From positions 9,087,569-9,151,568 of the forward strand of contig SCHM01000002.1 in the NCBI GenBank assembly GCA_004123355.1: 64,000 nt of DNA, in the 5' to 3' direction. Every line of letters starts with the position of its first letter. Position 1 is the stretch's first letter. Under the pieces are notes generated by a model that had not been told where the DNA came from, did no database searches, and saw nothing but the letters and a program-made list of their open reading frames with translations. Shown here in pieces: positions 46,711-58,203 of the stretch. The stretch comes from Amphirosellinia nigrospora. Its lineage: Eukaryota > Ascomycota > Sordariomycetes > Xylariales > Xylariaceae. A program made the translations under genes and the position numbers.

Positions 46711-47660
46711 CTACTGGCCTCGCTCAAATACACGAACACTACTATCACCCCCAATGAAGTACAATAGCTCGCGGTCTTCTACATGTGTGCCGGCACTTCC
46801 CTCATCTCCCCCAGGAGTGACTCGTAGCACGCCACTTACGTCTTTTGCCGTGCCTGTCTCTAGCATTCTCAGACTCATGACCAGCTGTGCATCGTGAGCT
46901 AATGATAAAGCTAGGGAGGCATGTTCCTTTTCTAGCGGCGTGCTCTGCGCAGCTATCAAGGGTTCGTCTGCAGAAACGGTGACGATACAGGCATGCACTT
47001 TCTATTACAAACCTCTTATTAATATACCTTCCCCGTCTAGTAGAGAATAAAATTCTCGCCCATGAATTACTTACTTCACGTAGACCTAGGATGGCATCTC
47101 GAAGGCCCTGGCCAGTCATGGCATCCCCTGCCGTAGCTAGCAAGATGTCTGGTTGGTCGATAACCAATACAGTCTGCGTTCCTGGTGTTAGAAACTGAAC
47201 ATGGGCTACGACGTCTTCTAACGTCCGACTGAGATGATCTGTCGTGGCCTCTAGTAGTACTCTCCTCCCCGATGTATCTGTCACGGACCGCCTGTGTCCA
47301 TGGTCCGGGGATGGCATGAACAGACCCGTCAACCCATCGACGAAGACGAAAGAGCCCTTTTTACTAGCCACGTCCAGGTCTAAACCTAGCCGCTTGGCGC
47401 CGTCCTTCCAGAAGGCGTGGTCGCGCAGGAAGCTCACGAAGAACAACGCTGGTATGCTGTCGTAGTCCTGTATCTATACTCTGCTCTAGCTCATCGTGGC
47501 GACTTTGTGAGTGAGGAGAAGACTGTGACGCGAGGAGAGAGTAGAGATAGCGGTGAACGAGCCAGTTGGTGCTGGACCCCAGAACTCCACTCAGGAGGAT
47601 GAGCGAAGTCTCGTGCGGCAGGCGGAGGTAAGGCTCAAGGAGTGGTGTTCTGAATGCCAT
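46711..47660 (-). CDS. ELP6: Elongator complex subunit ELP6
   Basis: ELP6 is one of the RecA-like ELP4-5-6 subcomplex that helps Elongator modify wobble uridines in tRNA. Exons: 47660-47075 and 47001-46711. The start is MAFRTPLLEPYLRLPHETSL. A SGVLGSSTNWLVHRYLYSLL segment occupies the position of the Walker-A strand of RecA folds, without a canonical P-loop, as expected for ELP6. Then come FFVSFLRDHAFWKDGAKRLG, FVFVDGLTGLF, TVLVIDQPDILLATAGDAMT and, after the intron, KVHACIVTVSADEPLI, ending SSVRVFERGQ. The frame changes near 47465 (net one extra or two missing bases). Length and strand order suit the family; the sequence is divergent, so identity is good rather than certain. Confidence 0.8.
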
Positions 47661-49330
47661 GGGAGGGAGTACAGAGTACAGCACGTCCGTACACATCGCA
47701 AACGGAGGAGGTGAAAGGAGGGGGGCGGGTGATAGGTCGAGTGACCCCGGGAGCTGACTTGGCGGGGCGTCAGGTGACAGACAATGTGTCCGTAAGGGAT
47801 GAACAGGGTGATTCACATGCCCAGCCGACGACGGAAAAAACACAATCAAAAACTTGGAGATGAGGAGGTGGAATTGTCGTTTGGTAGGTAGATTTGGCAT
47901 CCTCAGGGTCCTGCGATATGTGATATGTGCATGTGATGCATTTGCTTTTAGGGCCATGCCCGGTGCCGTCATAGTGGATCTATAGCCTCCACTACATCCT
48001 GTAAAGTTACCTAGGTACCCAGTTACGATATTGATCCCCATCAACGGCTCCTATGTACATATAACGGCTTTCATCTCAGCCATCAAACTAGGTACCTATA
48101 TAATGTGTCTAAGTTAGTTATACAGATTAAGGCAAATATCACTGGTGGTGGGAAGGGTCAAAACTCCCATTTGACCGGGGTAATTTTGTTTAGTTTGTGG
48201 TTGTTGATCCTTCAGCCGCGCGCCATGCTGGGCACGGTTGAGGAGGGCTCCCTCTTCTGCCCTCTGTCCATCCATCCACTAATCCAGGGCCAAGAAATCA
48301 AATGCCAGTGTAGATCAATGTTTACCAAACAAGGCACTACTCCCCTTCACTCCATTTATTTCACAGTGTCCGCTGGGCCTGTATTTCCTGATTCCTGGGC
48401 CTTTGATATGCTCTAATCGCCGCTACGTATGTGCGTAAAGTATCTACCCGCTAATGATGTTGAATGCTTGTGTCCTTTCGAGCAGTAACCGTTATGCGGA
48501 CCTAGATGTAAGGGACTCCAAAGAGTGCCTCCTCATGCCCCTCCTTTGTTTTGCACATCCGTAACTTTAACCCTCCCAAAATTTGTCTTTGCGTCGTCGG
48601 GACGGTGGTGATATGCCCCAACCAACCTTAAAATCAAAAATCTTGACTAGTATAGAGTGAACATAGTAGATCTTAAATCATAACTGGCAGTTCCCTCTCT
48701 CTTATCTTTCTTTTTTATCTTGTCCCCGACCACCTTGCGATAATCCCTTTCTCATTGGGTCTAAATCTACACTTAGATCAGTTATACTTACTCGTGGTTC
48801 ACCGATCCAGGGTCCCCAACTCCGCATTGTTGGTGACCGTAGACCCGTCCGGGTTGTTGGACTAAGGCCGGCCGACTTACTACCGCATTAGCGTTAGCAG
48901 TCTATACTAGTTACGAACTTAGCTCTCTCCACCCTGTCACTTGCTCTCGCCTCCCAAGTCACCTTACTTGGAGGAGTCAAGGTTCGAGGGAGGTTCGTGT
49001 GGAGGGTAAGTGCAAATTACTCTAAGTCGGTTGCGGATTGGGCAATCTGGTCCCCTCGTGCGTGGCTACTACCTACCCTACCCGATTGCGTGCGCATAAG
49101 TACGGCGGGATACGCGGGTTGCGTATATCAAAACGGTCTACTGCCTATTGTAGGCACTCTCGACCTATTCCTATGATCTCTTTTTCTTAGTTCTTCTTAT
49201 GTATGTTTGTTTAGGCATCGTTTTGATTTCTTGACGTTCATATTATCCTTATACCTAACCTCACAAGGAGTAACAGGGTCGGGTTTTAATCATTAAATAA
49301 GAGACCTTGTTGGAGGATATATAAATTGCA
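47661..49330. other. Intergenic region, no gene seen
   Basis: About 1.7 kb, divergent promoters of ELP6 and the MFS gene. It contains a TACCTAGGTA palindrome at 48008 and a T- and C-rich leader upstream of 49331. A 103-residue ORF at 48105-48416 has no family features. Confidence 0.4.
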
Positions 49331-51926
49331 ATGGCAGACGAGCCGCGGGGTTCGGGACCTAGGCGTTCCTGGAGAGCTCTTTTCAAAAGGCAGAGGGACG
49401 ACTCGCCTGATCAGGGTGGTATAGGCGAGAAGCAGTCGAAGCCAACATGGAATATGGGCATGTTAAATGACAGGGAAACTATTGAGGTTCCAGGTATGTT
49501 TGTTGGGTTCTCTGGTTCGGACGAGGCTCGATTTTGCTAACGTCATATCTAGGTTCGGTTCTATTGCTCTCAAATGAAAGAAATGAGCCTCTTGGTCTTC
49601 GGAATGCTCCCGCCAGGACTTCCCACTCTTCTCTTCCTACCGGCATGCTACCGGAGCCTCCAATACCGCCTCCAGCCGGAGAACAAGGGGAGGAGAAGAA
49701 ACTCACCAAGGATGGCCAAATCATCCTCGATCCTCAGCCTGACGATTCTCACAATGACCCGTTGAATTGGCCTTCTTGGCGCCGCGATTGTGCCCTGCTC
49801 TCCCTTGGTCTATACTCAATGGTCGGCGGGGGTATCACCCCAATCATAGCTGCTGGGTTTACCGATGTCGCCCATGGTACAGTCAATAATTGGACTTATT
49901 TCTGCTCCTCAGCTGGCTAATACAATTCTACAGACTTCAACGTTGACGTGTCTCGAGTCTCATTAACGACAGGATTAGTGAGTAAACTTTTCAGCATTGG
50001 TTTCCTCTTTTTGCCCGATTTAGGGGAAATGAGCCTTCTCGTCTATTTTCATATCGGTTTCCCACTTCCGAGATATTCACATATCGTACATAAAAACACA
50101 GTGACTAACGTCGATTTTGCAGTACATGCTAGGTCTCGGCCTCGGTTGTGTAGTTTTTTCACCCACCGCTATTTTGTGGGGGAAACGCCCTGTATATCTA
50201 TTCAGCGTCATTTTATTTATCACTTCGGCTGTGTGGTGCGCATTATCACCTAGCTTTACCTCACTTATCCTTGCCCGTATCTTCCAAGGAATCGCAGTCA
50301 GTCCAGTAGAATGTCTTCCCTCCGCTACTATCGCCGAAATCTTTTTCCTCCACGAGCGGGCGTTCCGGATCGGTATTTACACGTTACTCTTGCTCGGTGG
50401 GAAGAATTTGGTACCACTTGTCAGCGCCGTTATCATTAACGCGCTTGATTGGCGTTGGGTATTTTGGTAAGCTGGATTCTGTTACTGAAGTATAATAAGT
50501 CTCATAATGCTAATTCCACCTAGGGTTGTCGCTATCGTAGTAGGTTTCTGTGGAGTTCTCTTGTTTTTCTTTGTCCCGAAACGTTCTGGGACCGAACGCC
50601 GGTTCCAAAATCAGCGCGCAAAGTCGCCAAACGGCCGAGCTTTTTCAGTCGGAGGTCGTCTGCCAGGCAGGCTGTTCCCAGAGTATCTCAAGCAGCCGAT
50701 GCGACTACTGAACCTACACACGAAGACGCCGAGGCTAAGCCAACCGAGGAGAGAGTGGAGGTGGCACGATCGAAGCACCAACGCCACGTCGGTTTCGCTC
50801 CCGGTTCGGAGGATCACCCAAATTCAGGAACGAGGCATGGAGAGGATAGTGTACCCTTGTCGCCTGCTGAGGTCGGCCCCGACACGACTCCATCTCAACA
50901 TCACGATACGCCGGCTGGTGCTTCGACGCCCTTACGACCTCAAAACGAGCGCACATTGCCAAGCCAAAGTGGCGAAACGCCAATCAGCGTAGATCGGTTT
51001 GGCGGACACAACCTTGCCCCGGAGAGATCCCTGGCTGATTATTTCGGCGATATGGAAGCGCAACGTCAAGCACCTCGTGCCCTCAGCTCGGACACGGATA
51101 GCGAAAGGATGTCGTTCTCGAATCTCGCGGCTGCGACCATGGGCCAGGTGTACACGCACAAGCTGCGGGAGGCGCCGCGTCAATCGTTCAAGTCGCAACT
51201 GAAAATATACAATGGTCGGATCAACCAGGATCTATGGTGGAAGGCCGCCGTTCGGCCCTTCATCCTGTACTCGTACCCGGCGGTTCTCTGGTCCGCGGCC
51301 GTCTACGCTTGCTCCGTGGGCTGGCTGATCGTCATCTCCGAATGCGTCGCCGTTATTTACCGGGAGGGGTACTATAAATTCAACGCCCTGTCTACCGGCC
51401 TCGTATACGTTTCGCCATTCATCGGTGGCGTCCTGGGCACGGCCGTCGCGGGCAGAGTCAGCGACGTGATCGTCAAGGCGATGGCGAGGAGAAATGGCGG
51501 CCTGTACGAGCCCGAATTTCGACTTGTCATGGTCATCCCATCCTCTTCACCACCATCATCGGACTCATCGGATTCGGCTGGTCCGCTGGCGCGGATGATC
51601 CCTGGATTGTGCCGACGGTGTTCTTCGGCGTTGTCTCGTTCGGCTGCTCGCTTGGGTCTACGACGGCCATCACCTTTTGCGTCGACAGCTACCGACAATA
51701 CGCCGGCGAGGCGCTCGTGACGCTCAACTTCAGCAAGAACGTCCTGCACGGCCTGGTCTTCAGCTTTTTCGTGACGGGGTGGCTGAAGAGCGATGGGTCT
51801 AAGACTGTATTCGTCTGGATCGGAGTCATCCAGCTCATCGTTTTGCTGTCCACCATCCCCATGTACATCTACGGCAAGAGGGCACGCATGTGGACGGTGA
51901 GAATGAATCTTATGGAGAAGTTCTGA
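49331..51926 (+). CDS. MFS transporter, HOL1-like
   Basis: Members are plasma-membrane drug/proton-antiporter-like carriers; yeast HOL1 moves cations and polyamines, but the substrate here is unknown. Exons: 49331-49493, 49553-49876, 49934-49977, 50123-50466 and 50524-51926. After a ~140-residue hydrophilic N terminus come DPLNWPSWRRDCALLSLGLY, GGGITPIIAAGFTDVAHG, YMLGLGLGCVVFSPTAILWG (MFS signature region with GKRP), ARIFQGIAVSPVECLPSATI and INALDWRWVFW. The second half is reached via FFFVPETFWDRTP and a ~190-residue charged loop, then DLWWKAAVRPFILYSYPAVL, SPFIGGVLGTAVAGRVSDVI and ALVTLNFSKNVLHG. One base is missing near 50577 (GTCCCGAAAC) and one near 51543 (CCATCCTC). Adding both gives 2280 nt, exactly 759 residues. 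Confidence 0.93.
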
Positions 51927-52429
51927 TATGTTACATGCATAGCGTTTAGAAGGGGTACTTCAGGGTATTAGGGCCTACAAGCAGTGCTTATGGCGCCAAT
52001 TGTGGATTGGATGCTACCTAGGTACCTACTTGGTTGCGTTGGAAACTTGCATTTTAGACGCATTTTATGATAGTAATTATGACTGTATTCGTGGCATCAG
52101 GCGTTGGCGGACAATTAATGATAACTATTTACTTCTCAATATAGCCGGGTCTCGGACTCCGTAGCCGGGGATATCGGCATGGTAGATCGGAGACAATTTA
52201 TTGCTAGGAAATCTTAGATCCGCAATTCCCGTGTCCCCGATCGTTCTCTCTTCCGCGCCTATGACGACATGGAATAAAAATGTAAAGCGTTTTTACATGT
52301 GCCAAGCGATTATCTAATTCTCAAGAATCGAAAATGCCATTGCGACTTACATCAGGCGATACAGGCTCGATCTACCCCAGAACTGGATAAAACTCCATGC
52401 TAGCGAGCTAGCTAATTAAACACTTTACA
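51927..52429. other. Intergenic region
   Basis: About 0.5 kb. Contains a TACCTAGGTA palindrome at 52015, otherwise 3' UTR and promoter. No gene is seen. Confidence 0.4.
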
Positions 52430-53082
52430 ATGTCATCTATCGCCCGGGTCTCGTTGGCGCAAAACTATCGCGGCTTCGGCTTGCGTGTCGCGAGGAGCTT
52501 CGCGACGTCTCAAGCCTCGCGCGCAAAGAACCAGATCTACACCTCGTGAGTAAAGCGGTCGTCCCGCCTCCAGCTCGCCCTGCAAAACAAAGCAAAGCAA
52601 ACCCGCTAACGAAAAACGCCCGTCCCAATCCCCAGCGTCCGCCGTCCCGACGACTTCCACACCTACCAGCTCCTCTCCTCGTCGGCGCGGACGCCGCTGC
52701 TCACGCTCTGGACGACGTCTTGGTGCAGCACCTGCCGCGTCGTGAGCCCGCTGATCAGGTCCCTCGTGGAGGCCGGCGTCGGCGAGCAGGAGGGCGGGGT
52801 GGCGTTCTGCACGGTCGAGTACGACGCCCCGGACATCATGATGAGCGGGGCGGCGGAGGAGGAGGGCTGGGCATGACGTACATGATCACGAGCATCCCGA
52901 CGCTGCTGAGCTTCGACGCCGCCGAGGCCATGACCGATACCAAGGTCACCGACGGGAGGAAGCTCGCGGATCGCGCCTTCCTCGAGGAGTGGATCCGGAA
53001 TGAGGCGAGGAGACATGGTGGGCGGGGCGGTGGTGGTGGAGGGACAGGCATCTTCGGGGGCTTGTTTGGGGGTTTGCGGTGA
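52430..53082 (+). CDS. Mitochondrial thioredoxin-like protein
   Basis: Probably a thiol-disulfide protein of the mitochondrial matrix. Exons 52430-52545 and 52636-53082. The N terminus is Arg/Ser-rich without acids (MSSIARVSLAQNYRGFGLRV, ARSFATSQASRAKN), a good mitochondrial presequence. The thioredoxin fold shows LLTLWTTSWCSTCRVVSPLI with a WCSTC site (CxxC, where canonical thioredoxin has WCGPC), FCTVEYDAPDIM, MTYMITSIPTLLSFD (the cis-Pro IPT) and a helix FLEEWIRNEARR, ending in a Gly-rich tail. One base is missing near 52862 in a GGAGGAGG run. Adding it gives 564 nt, 187 residues. The non-canonical CSTC site leaves the redox role open. Confidence 0.78.
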
Positions 53083-53797
53083 TCGTGCTGGATGGGAACT
53101 CCTGGTGTAGATGATCTCTTCGTCAGTAGGAGCTTTGGCAAGGAACGGCTCCGTATATCTCATGTTGGAAACGGCCAAGACAGGTAAGTTCTAGTCCGGT
53201 ACTTATCATGGTAGTTGTTGACTTGAGAGTAAGTGTGTAAGCGGGTATGGTTTGCTCCCGAGCTAGAGAACTCACGGATTCTCACATGTGGTCGTCAAGA
53301 TTCGAAGTCACATCACCTACCCGTAATTGCGCTGCATCCGTTATATATAAGTGTAGCAGGATCTCATTCAAGACATAAGAGACACAACTGGTGCTAAGAC
53401 CTTCAAGTCACTAAATTCTAAATGACTGGTTGTTGCGGCTGTGCTTGAGCCACTTAGGTAGAGCATGGGCGTTGAGCCCTCGAACAGCAAGGGATCACAT
53501 TGCGTCATTATAACGTTCCAAAAGTGTTAAGTTGTATATTGACCGTCTCCCATCTATAGAATTGTGAATAGATATATTCCCAGAAAGGACTACCAGCTCA
53601 GCTTAAACCCAAAACGGAGCGAGCGTGTTTATGAACCCCAAACCAGCTACGCCAGCCCAACGCCCCTCGCTATGATCTTGGAATATATATAAAGCACGCC
53701 AGGGATACCGCAGTAGCACCAACGACTTGGCGTCGACGATAAAAAAGGAAAAGGACTGGTATAGTTCAAACGAAGAATAGTAATATGATATCTTTGC
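53083..53797. other. Convergent intergenic region
   Basis: About 0.7 kb between the thioredoxin-like gene and EOS1. No gene is seen. Confidence 0.4.
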
Positions 53798-54745
53798 TCA
53801 TCCTTTCATCTCCCAATTGACCCCTAGGATCTTGACCACGACCCTGCCGGCGAATTGAATCGCTATCTTTGCGATGGAAACGAGGGTACGTGCGCCTCGG
53901 GGAAGGGGCGACTGGTGTGTTGATGTCCACCAGGAGAGCAACCATGCTGATGAAGCTAGTGATGGAGAAAACACTGATGCTAGCAAAGGTCTCCTTGCGA
54001 ATTGGGACCTTGCGCTGCGTGTAATGGTAGCAGGCCGTCAGAATGGTAGCGATGCCAACCCAGGCGGGCAGAAGCAAACGAGGGTCCTTAGCGCCGCCCG
54101 TCAAGTACACGATCCACGACGTCAGGTATGCGAACACGCAGCTGATGGTCAGCAGCCGCACCACGGTCGCCTGCGGTGTGTAGTTGATCAGCCACCGGGA
54201 CATCAGGCAGTCGGTGAAGTAGAAGGCGAGCGTTGCGGACGCACAACACTGTGGGTGCGCGATGGAGTTAGTGAAGCTCTTTCTTCTTCTGTGTATTCCT
54301 TGGGTCGTCTGCTTGCCCTCTTGCGTACCAACTCCCTCGCGTGCGCGTAATAACAGAGGAGAGAAACAAAAAGGGAGTGGAGGCAGACGTCATACCCATA
54401 GTCCGGCGAGCAAAGTCTCGGTAAGCATCAGTGAATCCGTCTCAACATGATGCCAACGCCGCAAGACTTGCGCGACGAGGAAGCGCAGCGCAATGCGCAA
54501 CCCCCACCAGAAACAGGGCACGAGGCATAGCAGACGACATATGGAAAGCGTGCGATACCAGCGTTGCGGCAGGCCGAGGAGGACGGCGACGCGGGGCTGG
54601 AGCAGGGATACGGCGACTGGTCTCTCGAGCTTGTGGTCGGGTGGGGATGGGCGTGGGCGTGGGCGTGGGCGTGGTCGCGGTCGGGGCTAAGGGTATAGCC
54701 GTTGGGAGTCGGCCTCGCTGACGACGGCGAGCGTGGTTTGTTCAT
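53798..54745 (-). CDS. EOS1: EOS1-like N-glycosylation protein (ER membrane)
   Basis: EOS1 is a four-helix ER membrane protein needed for normal N-glycosylation and oxidative-stress tolerance in yeast. Exons: 54745-54396 and 54248-53798. The start MNKPRSPSSARPTPNGY is followed by a His-Ala repeat encoded by a GGGCGT-type hexanucleotide run (54649-54674 on the plus strand). After one missing base the exon reads a CFWWGLRIALRFLVAQVLRR helix and METDS-like LTETLLAGLW. Exon 2 is strongly conserved: FYFTDCLMSRWLINYTPQAT, VVRLLTISCVFAYLTSWIVY, LTGGAKDPRLLLPAWVGIAT and KETFASISVFSITSFISMVA, ending IAIQFAGRVVVKILGVNWEM after a second frame change near 53885. The stop is at 53798. Topology and motifs match the family well. 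Confidence 0.82.
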
Positions 54746-55757
54746 CGGGGCGGCGAGGTAGCCGACCGGCCCGGGGCGTGCGGCGACGCGGGTGCGGCCT
54801 CGTCTTATACCCAATTCCTCCTCCCTCGACCACACCTACGTACGAATGAACGGATGGTGGTGCAGCAGGATGCAACGTGTGGTTGCTCAAATTAAGGTTG
54901 CGATTGCGAGTATATATCAGCTGCGAGTAAGTAGCGTAGGTAAGGTATAGGTAGTTTAGATAAGCTCACGCTTATTCGTCCCGAAGCTGAACCTCGGGTT
55001 GTCCTGGATTGGGAGTCCGTTTCTGTGTAGTGCAGAAAGAAGGCGGGTAAGTGCAGCCGGTCCAGGGAATGACCCTGGTCCTGGACGTTGGCACCGACTA
55101 CATACCTACGCCCCACTAATGCCGTGACGTACATGTGAAATTTAGGGCTTTAGGCTCAATACCTCACAATTCCGTGTGTGATTTGGATTGGTGGGGGAGG
55201 ATACATCTTTCGTATTCAAAATGCCCGTCGTACCGAACACAGCACAATTCAGCCCAAGAACATACGTATCGGAAGTCAAGAATTGTCGACCATACCGAAG
55301 GAATTCTCAGATGGCCATTGCTTTCCGCGAGTAGCTTTGAACACTATGTTGGACTTTCATGTGAATACCTATTCTCGACTTATCTGACTATGTAATACGC
55401 TAGCGCGTTTTTTAAACGGCAATGTGGTGTTTCTACCAGCCCAGGAGGGTAAAACCAGAGCTATTTCCACATCTAGCTTAAAAGATGCATCTCATTTTTT
55501 TACATTTATAACAAAAGGTTGAAAGGGAGCTAGCTCATTTATACTGTAATATGTTACGCTATGCCATACTATGATACCTTTTTTTCCGGCTTCCTAGGAG
55601 GCCACTGATCCCTGACTGCCCGCAACCAACACTCCGTCACGAGCCCATACCGACTTCCTAGGAAGTTACTCCCCGGGTCAGAAATAGGGAATTAAAGAAT
55701 GATCGAATATATGCAATATTGCGGCCAATCTTTTAGGTATTTGGTATAGTGGTTATT
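54746..55757. other. Intergenic region upstream of EOS1
   Basis: About 1 kb of promoter-like and AT-variable DNA with no recognisable gene. Short ORFs at 55135-55395 show no features. Confidence 0.35.
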
Positions 55758-56115
55758 TGTCACACGGACCCTGGTCAGTGCGCAATACAGTGCCACACCG
55801 GGTCCCACACGGAGTTCGCAAGATACTACCCTGCGAGGCTATGGCAGTCGTACGAGGTTATCGTGAGTCTCAGAAGCATATATCAAGCTGAACTCGAACC
55901 CGAAACACTCGCCTCACCGGCTACAGAGGTCTTACCTTTCGGTCCCGTGAAGAAGGGAAAGGAAAGGAAGAGAAGGAGAATTCTGAGCATAAAAGGGCTC
56001 GAATTCTCCCCTCGAGGGAAAAGGAAACCTAGATCTATATGGCCCCTTTGGCACCATAGTCGTTTATTACTCAAATTGAACCTACTCCAAGCCCTCAATC
56101 AGAGCCCTTGTGACA
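55758..56115 (+). repeat. Solo-LTR-like repeat, copy A
   Basis: A 358 bp sequence beginning TGTCACACGG and ending CTTGTGACA. The 7 bp ends form an inverted pair and the element starts TG and ends CA, as LTRs do. It is nearly identical, in reverse orientation, to copy B at 57852-58203 and more distantly like copy C. The ~130-residue ORF across it is a property of the repeat and is not called as a gene. No matching target-site duplication flanks this copy. Confidence 0.75.
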
Positions 56116-56261
56116 GCGAACACGCTTATCACCAACCTATTAAATAGATGCGTTATAAATATATAACGCTTAGTTTTTACCAACAAAAAAAGCCGCAGAA
56201 GAGAGGGCAGACCTGAAGTAGTAACGCTGTAGCCTAGTCCTTTAAACCTTTCGTACAACGT

Positions 56262-57383
56262 TTAGCTTTGATCTTCTGATTTGCTAGGCCGTCGATAGAT
56301 ATTAGCAGATAGAATCCGCGAGAAACAAAGCGGAATCTTGAATAAGCAGGGTTGGCGAGGGAGGCGTCGATATGTGTCCGGTATATCTATCCTTTTCTCT
56401 CTCGGCATCCCCCTGTATCTTGTCTCAGCAAGGTCCGATAAAAGTTTCCCCAAGCTGTCAAAATCGTTCTCCGAGCTTTGCGTCTTTTTGAATTCTCTTA
56501 ATCGCTGCTTTTCTTGTATTTCGGTAGTGCCCATAGCTTGTGAAAGCGTGATCTTGTTGTCCTCGAGAGAAAGAGAACCCGTTTTCCTTCCGTTTTGTCG
56601 AGTGGATCGGCTGCGAAGCTTATCTTGATTTTTGGGGCAAAAGAAAGCCTTTGCCATAGCCAAAGTCGACACAGTATCGTCTCCGGCATTATCAGCCGAA
56701 CCATTCCGATTACTGCCTTTTATATCTTTCCAGTAGTACCCAAACGTTTGGAGCATAGAGACCCGCCCAGGCAAATCTTTAGCTGAAGCTATATCTTTTC
56801 CAATGTCGCGGAGATCAATCCATGATGAGAAGTATGGCATAACCTTTGGGAAGTTTCTCGATAAGTAGTTCCATTCGGCTGCCATCCCAAATCCCACAAG
56901 AACAAAATCAGTATTGGGATCTGAGTTACCGCACGATCGGATAAATTCAATGATTGCAGATTCTAGGCTATCAAGATGGATTTGTCGTTGGTGGCCGAAA
57001 CGGCTTAGACGACGTTTTGGAACGTTGCCTCGGAAGCGGATCAGATCCTTTCGTAATTGGTTGCTCAGTTCTATGTTAAGGGTCAAGCTTTGAAGCTGGT
57101 ATTCATCGTAAAAGTCGCCAAGGCGTGGTCTGCCGGGGATAGAAGCGTTAAGCATCATGGCAGTAGATGTAGCTGGAAGATACGTAAGGCCGACTTGGTG
57201 AAGTATGCGATTCTTGTGGTTCTCAACAGGTCCATGTTCGGTGTCTAATGCGATGAAGGCCGATCTACCACCAACAAAAACTCTGTATAAGTCGTCCATA
57301 GTTGTAATCCTGTTGTCGAAAAGGACCCGAGAAACCGGGTCACGTTTAAGCTGTCGATAAGTGGCCATGGTAGGTGATGCCAT
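56262..57383 (-). CDS. RNase H-fold (DEDD exonuclease-like) protein, Gfd2-like
   Basis: A single uninterrupted 373-residue ORF. Start MASPTMATYRQLKRD at the first Met. The RNase H-like region carries SAFIALDTEHGPVENHK (a DxE first motif), ILHQVGLTYLP, DFVLVGFGMAAEWNYLSRNF, SSWIDLRDIGKDIASAKDLP and, near 56700, NAGDDTVSTLAMAKAFF, which places Asp residues at the second and third motif positions. This pattern resembles the fungal Gfd2/YDR514C family, whose role is unclear; catalysis is unproven. The C-terminal ~110 residues are basic and low complexity. It is flanked by copies A and B of an LTR-like repeat in opposite orientation. It is one of few long genes here with no frameshift. Confidence 0.58.
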   Translation of the reverse strand: MASPTMATYRQLKRDPVSRVLFDNRITTMDDLYRVFVGGRSAFIALDTEHGPVENHKNRILHQVGLTYLPATSTAMMLNASIPGRPRLGDFYDEYQLQSLTLNIELSNQLRKDLIRFRGNVPKRRLSRFGHQRQIHLDSLESAIIEFIRSCGNSDPNTDFVLVGFGMAAEWNYLSRNFPKVMPYFSSWIDLRDIGKDIASAKDLPGRVSMLQTFGYYWKDIKGSNRNGSADNAGDDTVSTLAMAKAFFCPKNQDKLRSRSTRQNGRKTGSLSLEDNKITLSQAMGTTEIQEKQRLREFKKTQSSENDFDSLGKLLSDLAETRYRGMPREKRIDIPDTYRRLPRQPCLFKIPLCFSRILSANIYRRPSKSEDQS

Positions 57384-57851
57384 GGTCGGCAGGCAATGTT
57401 GTTGTATCTAATAAGAGAAATGGATAAGTGAGAACCGGTTACATGACGTTGTACTGTTAAGTGCCAGGGTCACAGGAGGTTACCTACCTAGGTTTGGGAG
57501 AGGGTTCAGGAATTAATGATATTAAGCCCTTACCCCTACACTTCTACCTACCAGTGACCTAACGGCGAACTTACTTCGCGCTGGAGCCCAACACCTGACA
57601 TGTACGTGCGTACTTAGTTACGGTATTTTAGGTGTCATGCCAGTCCATCAAAGAGACGCGTGTCCTGCATAAGAAGTTTGTACGTATATTTTAATTACAC
57701 ATAGATTTGGAACAATTTGATAGCCTAAGTAGCTAACTCCTTTAATAAAGCATCAGCAGTAGCATCTTTAGATGCTTGTCTTGCTTTTACCACTTTATAT
57801 GTGGGCGGGCCGATTTAGAAAAGAAACGGTAGCCAGTGTTCGAAAGCTTAT
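57384..57851. other. Promoter region of the RNase H-fold gene
   Basis: About 0.5 kb upstream of the RNase H-fold gene, ending at LTR-like copy B. A near-palindrome (TACCTAGGTT) lies at 57485. No gene is seen. Confidence 0.35.
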
Positions 57852-58203
57852 TGTCACAAGGGCTCTGTTTGAGGGCTTGGAATAGGTTCAATTTGAGTAA
57901 TAAACGACTATGGTGCCAAAGGGGCCATATAGATCTAATTCTTTCCTCCGTTTGAGGGAGGATTCGCCGCCTTTTATGCTCAGAATTTCCCCTTCCTTTC
58001 CTTTCCTTCTTCACGGGACCGAAAGGTAAGACCTCTGTAGCCGGTGAGGCGAGTGTTTCGGGTTCGAATTCAGCTCGGCATCTGCTTTCTGAGACTCACG
58101 ATAACTTCGTACGACTGCCTCAGCCTCGTAGGGTAGTATTTCGCGAACCCTGTGTGGGACCTGTGTGGCACTGTATTGCACACTGACCAGGGTCCGTGTG
58201 ACA
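57852..58203 (-). repeat. Solo-LTR-like repeat, copy B, with target-site duplication
   Basis: A 352 bp inverted copy of repeat A, with ends TGTCACA and TGTGACA. It is flanked by a perfect 5 bp direct repeat, CTTAT, at 57847-57851 and 58204-58208. TG...CA ends, short terminal inverted repeats, ~350 bp length and a 5 bp duplication are the profile of a solo LTR left after recombination of a retrotransposon. It is much less mutated than the AT block. Confidence 0.82.

Noticed and set aside
46225-46767. eL37 exon 4 frame continuing into a longer C-terminal extension
   Set aside because: The extension is unrelated to the family. A single missing G gives a normal end at 46357.
27576-55000. A metabolic gene cluster linking the symporter, rhamnose mutarotase, purine permease and MFS carrier
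   Set aside because: The transporters are separated by housekeeping genes, are on different strands, and have no shared pathway enzymes beside them.
55741-55830. tRNA-like A-box/B-box pattern at the edge of LTR copy A, and a GGTTCGA B-box-like string inside copies A and B, suggesting a SINE
   Set aside because: The A-box-like string is absent from copy B, spacing is wrong, and TG...CA ends with a 5 bp duplication favour a solo LTR.
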